The translations under genes were made by a program, and so were the position numbers. The notes beneath the pieces were generated by a model. That model had not been told where the DNA came from. It did no database searches and worked only from the letters and a program-made list of their open reading frames with translations. A stretch of DNA of 5,753 nt from an uncultured Treponema sp. (GTDB lineage Bacteria; Spirochaetota; Spirochaetia; Treponematales; Treponemataceae), in the NCBI GenBank assembly GCA_947165795.1, contig CAMVBP010000130.1:1-5753 (forward strand), given 5' to 3'. Below are positions 1-5,734 of this stretch, one piece after another. The stretch's first letter is position 1, and the number at the start of each line of letters is the position of its first letter.

Positions 1-487
1 GACTTTCCATATCAACAGAACTTATATCAAAGTCTCCGTACTTTGATATACAGGCCGAAAGAATATTTAATAAATCACTTCCAGAAACTGTCATAGATGG
101 ATCTGCAGAAGAAGAAAAAATTCCGTCGCTCTGGAACTGTTTAAAAGTATAGCGTGGAGAATTCTTAAAAATCCTGAACATAAGACCGCCGTTTATATCC
201 CACGCATAAGAGAAAATGCTGGAAATTTCACTGTAAGTAACTGGGCGCTCACTGGAATCTTTTTCTTTAAGCTGATTATTATCGTATAAAACCTGAATGG
301 CTTCATCAAAGGAAGCATCATCACTTATAAGATTCTGCTGAACTGCAGAAAGATAACATGTTTGTCCGAGCGTTGCTGAAGAAGAATCAAGAATAGAAGT
401 AATTACATCTGCTGACTGCGCAGACAAAATTGCGCTGTAAAAAAGCACTGAAAAAACTAAAAAAGCTAATTTTTTTATATTTTTCAT
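1..487 (-). CDS. Secreted protein of unknown function (N-terminal part, 3' end outside window)
   Basis: An open frame runs from an ATG at 487 down to the window edge, giving 162 codons without a stop. The first 23-26 residues look like a signal peptide: basic start MKNIKK, hydrophobic core LAFLVFSVLFYSAIL, then SAQSA. Cleavage is plausible after Ala23. There is no cysteine at this point, so it is not an obvious lipoprotein; periplasmic or outer-membrane location is inferred. The mature part is rich in Ser and Asp and has no membrane segment in view. It contains a GGLMFRIFKNSPRYTFKQF stretch (residues 100-118) followed by short helical segments. I do not recognise the family with certainty; it reminds me of treponemal conserved secreted proteins, but that is recollection. 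No Shine-Dalgarno sequence precedes the ATG. It is divergent from the LacI-type gene and may be controlled with it, which the sequence does not prove. Confidence 0.8.
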   Translation of the reverse strand, partial: MKNIKKLAFLVFSVLFYSAILSAQSADVITSILDSSSATLGQTCYLSAVQQNLISDDASFDEAIQVLYDNNQLKEKDSSERPVTYSEISSIFSYAWDINGGLMFRIFKNSPRYTFKQFQSDGIFSSSADPSMTVSGSDLLNILSACISKYGDFDISSVDMES

Positions 488-493
488 ATAAAT

Positions 494-522
494 ATTATAT
501 ATTGATTTTTGACATCAGTCTA
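494..522 (-). promoter_or_regulatory. Candidate sigma-70 promoter for the secreted-protein gene
   Basis: On the minus strand a perfect -10 box TATAAT (499 to 494) lies 17 bp after a partial -35 box TAGACT (522 to 517, 4 of 6 matches to TTGACA). Transcription would start at or within a few bases of the ATG at 487, giving a leaderless or nearly leaderless mRNA. That agrees with the lack of a Shine-Dalgarno sequence. The region is very AT-rich, so TATAAT matches arise easily. Confidence 0.4.
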
Positions 523-537
523 TAGTAGATATATAAT
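509..537 (+). promoter_or_regulatory. Consensus sigma-70 promoter for the LacI-family gene
   Basis: A perfect -35 box TTGACA (509-514) and a perfect -10 box TATAAT (532-537) are separated by exactly 17 bp. Transcription would start near 544, leaving a leader of about 19 nt before the ATG at 563. An exact match at all 12 positions with optimal spacing is rare and suggests a strong promoter held in check by a repressor. Confidence 0.8.
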
Positions 538-542
538 ATAGT

Positions 543-552
543 TAAACGTTTA
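543..552 (+). promoter_or_regulatory. Probable LacI-family operator (autoregulation)
   Basis: TAAACGTTTA is a perfect 10-bp palindrome with a central CG, the typical core of operators bound by LacI/GalR-family proteins, which insert a hinge leucine at the central CpG step. It covers the predicted transcription start (about 544) of the adjacent LacI-type gene, where a bound repressor would block initiation. The adjacent protein keeps the hinge leucine (Leu54). The pairing of this protein with this site is inferred. Confidence 0.65.
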
Positions 553-562
553 TTTTAAAAAA

Positions 563-1630
563 ATGATTACACTAAAAGAAATTGCAGAAAAGTGTTCTGT
601 TTCAATTGCTACAGTTTCAAATATTCTCAACGGTAAATCCAATGTTTCGGAAGCAACCAGACTTAGAATTCTGGAAGTTATCCGCGAGTCAGATTACAAG
701 CCGAATTATATGGCACGCGGTTTACGTGCAACAAAAACACGAACCGTCGGAATTTTAATTGATGATTTAACAGAGTTCAGTTCTCCAAAAGTTGTAGATG
801 GAATAATGGAAGAATTGGAAGCAAAAAATTACAGAGGAATTATAGAAAACCTTCGTTTTTATTCTAAATACGGAATTGAATGGCGCAAAAACGAAAAATA
901 TGAAAAAGATGTTGCCAGCGCAATAGATTATTTTCTTTCTATCCGCGTTGATGGAATTATTTATGTTTCCGGACATTCTCGTAAAATTAATTGTATTCCA
1001 GATTCTATAAAGGAATTAAATTTTCCTTTTGTAATTGCCTATGCTTTTTCGGAAGGCAACAAATACCCCGGAATTGTTTTTAATGACTCTAAAGCAGCAG
1101 AATGCATTGGAGAACATTTAATTCAAAGAAATCACAAAAAAATTGCTCTGATAATGGGCAAAAAAAATAATATTCATACAGAAAATCGTTTAAAAGGATT
1201 TAAGAAAGCTCTGGAAAACAGTAATCTTCCAATCAACGAAAATTTATTATACTACGGAGACTGGACTTTTGATTCCGGCTACACATCCTGCAAGAATCTT
1301 CTGTCTTCCAGCGAAGAATTTTCTGCTATTTTTTGTTTTAACGATTCGATGGCTGCCGGTGCTTATAAAGCTCTGGAAGAAGCTCATAAAAAAGTTGGAA
1401 AGGATATTGATGTTATTGGATTTGATAACCGCGAGTTTGCAGCATTTTTATCGCCTCCACTAACTACAATGGAAATTCCGCTTACAGAAATTGGAACTAA
1501 GGCCTCACAGGTTGTATTGAATCAGATTGAAGGTAATTCATATGAATCACTATATGAAATTCCCTGCAAATTCTGTCAAAGAGAATCTGTCGGTATATTA
1601 AACGATGGCATAAATGCCATTGTTCAATAA
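563..1630 (+). CDS. LacI/GalR-family transcriptional regulator
   Basis: A 355-residue DNA-binding repressor of normal family length. The N-terminal helix-turn-helix covers about residues 2-25 (TLKEIAEKCSVSIATVSNIL), followed by the hinge helix YKPNYMARGLR (45-55) with the minor-groove leucine at 54. The periplasmic-binding-protein-like effector domain follows from about 60, with family motifs VGILIDDL (62-69), VDGII (129-133), ENRLKGFKKAL (207-217), FCFNDSMAAGAYKAL (257-271), DVIGFDN (283-289) and PPLTTMEIPLTEIG (298-311). Residues about 96-118 are basic and aromatic and look longer than usual for the family. The ATG at 563 is the only start that keeps the helix-turn-helix, yet only an A-rich stretch and no Shine-Dalgarno sequence precedes it. 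The ligand cannot be read from the sequence; sugars or nucleosides are usual in the family. The neighbouring aminopeptidase, or the divergent secreted protein, could be targets. Confidence 0.93.
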   Translation: MITLKEIAEKCSVSIATVSNILNGKSNVSEATRLRILEVIRESDYKPNYMARGLRATKTRTVGILIDDLTEFSSPKVVDGIMEELEAKNYRGIIENLRFYSKYGIEWRKNEKYEKDVASAIDYFLSIRVDGIIYVSGHSRKINCIPDSIKELNFPFVIAYAFSEGNKYPGIVFNDSKAAECIGEHLIQRNHKKIALIMGKKNNIHTENRLKGFKKALENSNLPINENLLYYGDWTFDSGYTSCKNLLSSSEEFSAIFCFNDSMAAGAYKALEEAHKKVGKDIDVIGFDNREFAAFLSPPLTTMEIPLTEIGTKASQVVLNQIEGNSYESLYEIPCKFCQRESVGILNDGINAIVQ

Positions 1631-1631
1631 C

Positions 1632-1676
1632 GCATTTTTTTGCTTTGCAAAAAAAGTGCTTATTTAATTTTTTTTT
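1632..1676 (+). terminator. A/T-rich intrinsic terminator after the LacI-family gene
   Basis: A 9-bp perfect stem (1635-1643 with 1647-1655, loop TTT) extends to 12 bp as GCA (1632-1634) pairs with TGC (1657-1659) across one bulged G. A T-rich tract follows, with nine T at 1668-1676. The stem is mostly A-T pairs and the T run starts several bases late, so termination may be partial. Some read-through into the aminopeptidase gene 23 nt further on is possible. A weak promoter-like pair (TTGCTT 1640-1645, 17 bp, TTTAAT 1663-1668) overlaps it. Confidence 0.5.
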
Positions 1677-1698
1677 AGGAAAAGGAGAATAACATATT

Positions 1699-3048
1699 AT
1701 GAATGAACAACTTATCATTGAGTACAAGAATTTCTTGAACAACGGTAAAACTGAACGCGAATGTGTTCAGCAGATTATTTCTATGGCTAAAAAAGTCGGA
1801 TATAAGGACATTACAAAATATAAAAAATTAAAACCTGGCGACAAGGTTTATATTACAAAAATGGATAAATCCATTGCACTTTTTGAAATTGGAACAAATC
1901 CTCTTGAAGCACGCATGAATCTTCTTGCCGCTCATCTAGCTCCTCCGCGTCCTGATGCAAAACAGCCTCCTATTTACGAAAAAGATAATATTACATATTT
2001 GAATACACATTATTACGGCGGAATTAAAAAATATCAGTGGACAACAATTCCTCTTGCCATTCATGGAATTGTATGCAAAAAAGACGGAACAACAGTAAAT
2101 GTTGTAATCGGAGAAAATCAGGACGATCCTGTATTCTGCATTTCAGATATTCTTCCGCATCTTGCACAGGAACAGATGAAGGATAAAGCCAGCGATTTTA
2201 TTAAAGGCGAAGATTTAGATGTTCTTATGGGTTCAATTCCACCATTAAAAAAAGGCACAACAGCAGAAGAGAAGAAAGAAGCCAAAGAACGCAGCAAAAA
2301 AACAATTATTGCACTCTTTAAAGAAATGTACGGAATAGAAGAAGATGATTTTGAATCTGCAGAACTTGAAATTGTTCCTGCAGGTAAAGCCCGCGATATG
2401 GGACTCGACCGCTCAATGATTCTCGGTTACGGACAGGATGACCGTTCATGTGCATTTACCTCTGTAGCTGCAATGCTCGAAAGCCGTGCAGAAAAAAGAA
2501 CAAACTGCTGCTTATGTGTAGACAAAGAAGAAATCGGAAGCATGGGCGCAACAGGAATGGAATCTAACCTTTTTGAAAACATGGTTGCAGAAATAATTGC
2601 CCTTACAGAAAATACTTACAGCGACATTACTTTGCGTCGCTGTCTTGCAAACAGCTATATGCTTTCTTCAGACGTAAATGCAGCTTACGATCCTCTGAAT
2701 GCAAGCCTTTACGATAAAGAAAATTCTTCGGCACTAGGTGGCGGAGTTGCATTCCAGAAATATACAGGAAGCCGCGGAAAATATGGCGCAAGCGATGCAA
2801 ATGCAGAATTTGTAGCAAAAGTCCGCTCTGCAATGTACGATGCAAATATTAACTATCAGATGTCGGAGCTTGGAAAAGTTGACCAGGGTGGTGGCGGCAC
2901 AATCGCTTACCATGCCGCCCGCTATGGAATGAACGTCCTTGATGCAGGCGTTGCAGTTTTAAGCATGCATGCACCATGGGAAATTACAAGCAAAGAAGAT
3001 ATAAGCCAGATTTTTGACTGTAATAAAGTATTCCTTAGCCTGAAGTAA
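1699..3048 (+). CDS. M18-family zinc aminopeptidase (aminopeptidase 1 type)
   Basis: A 449-residue cytosolic metallo-aminopeptidase that should remove N-terminal residues from peptides. It matches the bacterial M18 aminopeptidase 1 (ApeA-type) group: THYYGGIKKYQWTTIPLAIH (103-122), IGEN (137-140), GYGQDDRSCAFTS (243-255), DKEEIGSMG (275-283), SSDVNAAYDP (323-332), KYTGSRGKYGASDANAE (354-370), GKVDQGGGGTIA (392-403) and SMHAPWE (422-428). By family knowledge the likely metal and catalytic residues are His79, Asp247 or Asp248, Glu277/Glu278, Asp325 and His424. One is odd: the usual His-x-Asp at the first zinc ligand reads His79-Leu80-Ala81, so the catalytic Asp is absent. Length is near full, slightly short at the N terminus. 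The start has AAAGGAG at 1681-1687, 11 nt upstream. It lies 68 bp after the LacI-type gene, with a terminator-like hairpin between them. Confidence 0.92.
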   Translation: MNEQLIIEYKNFLNNGKTERECVQQIISMAKKVGYKDITKYKKLKPGDKVYITKMDKSIALFEIGTNPLEARMNLLAAHLAPPRPDAKQPPIYEKDNITYLNTHYYGGIKKYQWTTIPLAIHGIVCKKDGTTVNVVIGENQDDPVFCISDILPHLAQEQMKDKASDFIKGEDLDVLMGSIPPLKKGTTAEEKKEAKERSKKTIIALFKEMYGIEEDDFESAELEIVPAGKARDMGLDRSMILGYGQDDRSCAFTSVAAMLESRAEKRTNCCLCVDKEEIGSMGATGMESNLFENMVAEIIALTENTYSDITLRRCLANSYMLSSDVNAAYDPLNASLYDKENSSALGGGVAFQKYTGSRGKYGASDANAEFVAKVRSAMYDANINYQMSELGKVDQGGGGTIAYHAARYGMNVLDAGVAVLSMHAPWEITSKEDISQIFDCNKVFLSLK

Positions 3049-3052
3049 AAAG

Positions 3053-3207
3053 GCGGTTACTGCATAAAAAAAACTCGTCAGAATGACGAGTTTTTTTTAT
3101 GCAGTCGTGCTTTACGCACTTCGCCGACTAACCGCGGCTCATCCCTACACTACGTTCCGGGACTTCCTTCGCAGCAAAGCTGCTTGTCCGGTGCTGCAAT
3201 CACTAAC
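3053..3207. repeat. Structured, GC-richer intergenic block between convergent genes
   Basis: This block lies between the aminopeptidase and parB stops. It is clearly richer in G+C than its surroundings from 3105 onward. It packs several inverted repeats: GCGGTTA (3053-3059) with TAACCGC (3129-3135), the 22-bp terminator stem inside that pair, GTGC (3107-3110) with GCAC (3116-3119), AGTC (3103-3106) with GACT (3126-3129), and GCAGC (3171-3175) with GCTGC (3179-3183), the last flanked by an imperfect CCGG(G)AC/GTCCGG pair. ACTAACC occurs twice (3127-3133 and 3202-3208). No credible reading frame is present. It may be a copy of an interspersed repeat or MITE-like element; copy number cannot be judged from one window. 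Confidence 0.45.
3059..3105. terminator. Strong bidirectional intrinsic terminator
   Basis: A perfect 22-bp inverted repeat (3059-3080 with 3084-3105) has a GAA loop. Each arm holds CTCGTCA/TGACGAG next to a run of eight A or eight T, so a GC-containing 7-bp hairpin followed by eight U forms in either direction. It sits 10 bp after the aminopeptidase stop and about 100 bp beyond the parB stop, ending both convergent transcripts. Confidence 0.93.
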
Positions 3208-4164
3208 CTATTTCTTACTCATTAATACATCGTAAATACGGTCAAAATCTTTTCTTGAATCAAAACCGATTACAATTGACCCCTTATTAATATCGCCTTT
3301 AAGATTTACGTCTCGGGTTCCAAAAATATTGCGGAGCTCCTGTTCAAAGTTCAGGACATCTGCATCTTTTTTTACTTTTGGTTTTTCAGCTTTATCCTGT
3401 TTAGCGGCTGCTCTTGCACCTCCGTTATATTGGTCAGCAAGAACTTCTGCTTCGCGAACAGAAAGTTTATTGGAAATAATTTTTCCAAACATAACCCTCA
3501 TGTCTGCATCGTTTTTTACCATAAGAAGTGCGCGCGCATGTCCGGAAGTAATTTCTCCGCTCTTTAATGCAGTCTGAATATCTTCCGGCAATTTTAAAAG
3601 ACGGATTGCATTTGCAACAGTTGCTCGTGCCTTTCCTACTCTCTTTGCAACTTCTTCCTGATTCAAATCGCCCATCTGAATCAAGTTATAATATGCCATG
3701 GCTTCTTCTATAGGATTTAAATCTGCACGCTGAATGTTTTCTATAAGGGCCATTTCCAGCTTCTGCTGCTCATCAAATTTTCTAAGCTGAACAGGAACCT
3801 TTGTAAGGCCAGCCATTTTAGCCGCTCTTGTACGGCGCTCACCGGCAATAATATAAAATTCACCGCTGCCTGCCTGTTCAATAATAATTGGCTGCAAAAT
3901 TCCATTTACACGGATAGAATCGCTTAATTCTTCAAGCTGTTTCTGATTAAATTCAACACGAGGCTGCTTTGGATTTGGTTTTAAAAGATTAGGATCAATC
4001 CAAAGGCTTCCATCTTCTTCGGTAGAAATTTCTGAAGGCAAAGATGAAGTTTTTACTTCTGTATGAATAACTGCTGCAGGAGCAACTTCTATTTTTTCTT
4101 CAACAGAGGGTTTCTCTGCAAAAAGTGCACTGGCACCTTTTCCTAAAGCGTTTCTTTTAGCCAC
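3208..4164 (-). CDS. parB: ParB/Spo0J chromosome partition protein
   Basis: A 318-residue ParB, which binds centromere-like parS sites, slides as a CTP-dependent clamp and stimulates the ParA ATPase. The N-terminal tip KRNALGKGASALF (3-15) is the conserved ParA-contacting peptide, followed by a Glu/Ala-rich linker (16-52). The ParB/sulfiredoxin-like CTPase domain runs from about 55 to 150 with PNPKQPR (63-69), GERRTRAA (108-115) and ENIQRADLNPIEEA (142-155). A helix-turn-helix follows (about 167-192, LNQEEVAKRVGKARATVANA), then a Lys/Ala-rich linker (about 248-266) and a C-terminal dimerisation segment (268-318). The start is GTG at 4164, overlapping the parA stop by 8 bp; no other start near it keeps the conserved N terminus. 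The pair is translationally coupled and co-transcribed. No classic parS (TGTTTCACGTGAAACA) is visible in the window. Confidence 0.96.
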   Translation of the reverse strand: MAKRNALGKGASALFAEKPSVEEKIEVAPAAVIHTEVKTSSLPSEISTEEDGSLWIDPNLLKPNPKQPRVEFNQKQLEELSDSIRVNGILQPIIIEQAGSGEFYIIAGERRTRAAKMAGLTKVPVQLRKFDEQQKLEMALIENIQRADLNPIEEAMAYYNLIQMGDLNQEEVAKRVGKARATVANAIRLLKLPEDIQTALKSGEITSGHARALLMVKNDADMRVMFGKIISNKLSVREAEVLADQYNGGARAAAKQDKAEKPKVKKDADVLNFEQELRNIFGTRDVNLKGDINKGSIVIGFDSRKDFDRIYDVLMSKK

Positions 4165-4912
4165 GACGAATCACCTCTTCTGCAAGTTTTGCATAACTTC
4201 TTGCGCCGGTACAATCCGGGTCGTATTTACAAATCGGAAGACCATGTGAAGGTGCTTCAGAAAGCCTTACATTTCTTGGAATAATTGTATTGAACAAATC
4301 GTCCGGGAAAGTTTCCTTTACCTTTTCTACAACCTGCTGAGCAAGAAGAGTTCTTCCGTCATACATTGTAAAGAAAATTCCTTCGAGTTTTAAATTCGGA
4401 TTAATTCCTTTCTGAACCTTCTGAACTGTCTGGAGCAAAAGCTCAATACCTTCCATAGCAAAATATTCACACTGAGTTGGAACAAGAACAGAATCTGCTG
4501 CGGCAAGTCCGTTCAAAGTTAAAATTCCAAGCGATGGCGGACAGTCGATCAAAATGTAATCATATTTTGCTCTGAGCGGCTCAAGTGCATTTCGTAAATA
4601 AAATTCGCGGTCATCCTGGTCTACAAGTTCAACAGCGGCTCCAGACAAATCAATAGAAGCACTTATAGCATCCAGATTATCTACTGAAGTATGTTTAACT
4701 GCATTTTCTGCCTTAATCTGACCGGCAATAACTTCATAAATTGTAGGTTTTGTTTTGGAAACTCCAACGCCACTAGACATATTTCCCTGAGAGTCAAAAT
4801 CTACCAGAAGAACTTTTTTTCCAGCAAGAGCAATATAAGCTCCAATATTTATTGCAGAAGTTGTCTTTCCAACTCCACCTTTCTGATTAACGAATACGAT
4901 ACACTTAGCCAT
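4157..4912 (-). CDS. parA: ParA/Soj chromosome partition ATPase
   Basis: A 251-residue ParA of the short chromosomal (Soj) type, without the N-terminal helix-turn-helix found in long plasmid ParA proteins. It dimerises on ATP, binds nucleoid DNA and forms the gradient along which ParB-parS complexes move. The deviant Walker A motif KGGVGKTT is at 11-18, with the signature lysine at 11. Walker A' VDFDSQGN is at 37-44 (Asp40) and Walker B YILIDCPPSLG at 119-129 (Asp123). The conserved NVRLSEAPSHG loop is at 214-224. It is the first gene of the parA-parB unit. The ATG at 4912 is preceded by an A-rich stretch with no strong Shine-Dalgarno sequence. A TATACT -10-like box sits at 4947 to 4942 without a convincing -35, so the promoter is unresolved. 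Confidence 0.96.
   Translation of the reverse strand: MAKCIVFVNQKGGVGKTTSAINIGAYIALAGKKVLLVDFDSQGNMSSGVGVSKTKPTIYEVIAGQIKAENAVKHTSVDNLDAISASIDLSGAAVELVDQDDREFYLRNALEPLRAKYDYILIDCPPSLGILTLNGLAAADSVLVPTQCEYFAMEGIELLLQTVQKVQKGINPNLKLEGIFFTMYDGRTLLAQQVVEKVKETFPDDLFNTIIPRNVRLSEAPSHGLPICKYDPDCTGARSYAKLAEEVIRRG
4165..4179 (-). promoter_or_regulatory. Ribosome binding site for parB, inside the end of parA
   Basis: AAGAGGTGA (4179 to 4171 on the minus strand) is a near-complete Shine-Dalgarno match 6 nt before the GTG at 4164. It supports the GTG start and lies wholly within parA coding sequence, as expected for coupled translation. Confidence 0.75.
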
Positions 4913-4948
4913 ATTTTTATTCTATCATTTTTTTATTAAATAGTATAG

Positions 4949-4992
4949 ATTATTAATCAAACAATAGTTTGTGCTGTTGTTTGACTAATAAT
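4949..4992. promoter_or_regulatory. 16-bp inverted repeat in the parA/methyltransferase divergent gap
   Basis: The arms 4949-4964 and 4977-4992 pair at 15 of 16 positions around a 12-nt centre. CAAAC/GTTTG occurs three times: inverted at 4958-4962, then direct at 4967-4971 and 4979-4983, the last two exactly 12 bp apart. It lies in the only space available for the promoters of both divergent genes, so it may be a regulator binding site. It lacks the strong GC stem and T run of a terminator, and it does not match parS. Confidence 0.5.
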
Positions 4993-5008
4993 ATGCAAGG
5001 AATTTTGT

Positions 5009-5734
5009 ATGATTATTTCTGCAACACTTTCTAAACCGACACCACAGGTTCAAAACTGCTTTGGAAAAGATATTATAAAAATAAAGCTTACAGCAAAAGC
5101 TTCTTCAAAAGGCTATTCATATTTTGCCGAAGAGTTTACAAAAACACAGGTTTTTCATGAGCACTTTACAGAGCAGGAGCTGCTTGAATTTCTGGAAGCT
5201 CACGCAGGAAAAACTTTTAAAAGCTGTGTAAAGCGTACAGAAACAGAAGAAATTACAATTCTTGCAAATAAAAAAGGAAAAATTACGGAATTAAAGCGCC
5301 CGCTTAATGTTCAGAAAAAAGAACAGCCTGTTACATTGGAAAAAGCTTCTTCAAAAGTCCATTCAATTCATCCGGCGTTAAGGCCGGCCGCCTTAGAAAA
5401 CCGAAAAAAAAATTATATAATTGAGGAAGGCACAAAGGTTCCTTTTCTTATTCTGCTTGGAATTATGAATGATGAAGGAAAAGTCATTTCATCAAAATAC
5501 GATAAATTCCGCCAGATTAACCGCTTTCTGGAATTTATAAATGACGTTCTTCCCGAAATTAAATTATTGCCCGGCCAGCCGCTTAAGGTTGCAGACTTTG
5601 GCTGCGGTAAATCTTATCTGACTTTTGCAGTTCATTATCTGCTTACCGAAATTAAAAAGATTCCCTGCGACATTGTCGGACTTGATTTAAAAAAAGATGG
5701 TAACCGTCAATTCTCATGTATTTTCCAAAAATAA
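5009..5734 (+). CDS. Class I SAM-dependent methyltransferase, truncated after the SAM-binding motif
   Basis: The reading frame begins at ATG 5009, with AAGGAA (4997-5002) as ribosome binding site. Residues 1-115 form an N-terminal region without a motif I recognise. Residues 116-182 include HPALRPAALENRKKNYI and SKYDKFRQINRFLEFINDVL, which I associate with a bacterial class I methyltransferase group (possibly the Methyltransf_32 type). The SAM-binding motif I is LKVADFGCGKSYLTF (192-206), and the second strand IVGLDLKKD (222-230) carries the acidic residue. The family continues for well over 100 more residues, including the catalytic region, but here the match ends at Asp230 (5698). The last 11 codons up to the stop at 5732-5734 are unrelated. 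The gene is probably interrupted and its product inactive. The substrate (RNA, protein or small molecule) is unknown. Confidence 0.8.
   Translation: MIISATLSKPTPQVQNCFGKDIIKIKLTAKASSKGYSYFAEEFTKTQVFHEHFTEQELLEFLEAHAGKTFKSCVKRTETEEITILANKKGKITELKRPLNVQKKEQPVTLEKASSKVHSIHPALRPAALENRKKNYIIEEGTKVPFLILLGIMNDEGKVISSKYDKFRQINRFLEFINDVLPEIKLLPGQPLKVADFGCGKSYLTFAVHYLLTEIKKIPCDIVGLDLKKDGNRQFSCIFQK

Noticed and set aside
2627..2845. Minus-strand open frame of about 72 codons inside the aminopeptidase gene
   Set aside because: It lies entirely within a strongly supported gene on the other strand and its translation has no family-like features. The same applies to open frames at 767-976, 1269-1463, 1497-1742, 3329-3577 and 4691-4939.
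4942..4964. A parA promoter using TATACT (4947 to 4942) and TTGTTT (4964 to 4959)
   Set aside because: The spacing is only 11 bp, too short for a sigma-70 promoter, and no better -35 stands at 16-18 bp.
4949..4992. The divergent inverted repeat as a parS centromere site
   Set aside because: Chromosomal parS is close to TGTTTCACGTGAAACA with a central CACGTG and no gap. The repeat here has a 12-nt gap and no such core, and I saw no parS-like core elsewhere in the window.
4949..4992. The same inverted repeat as an intrinsic terminator
   Set aside because: It lies between two diverging gene starts, its stem is almost all A-T and no T run follows either arm.
5696..5734. A simple one-base frameshift as the cause of the methyltransferase ending
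   Set aside because: Reading the other frames past 5699 gives VTVNSHVFSKNKSLN or an immediate stop, neither resembling the expected continuation, so replacement by foreign sequence fits better.
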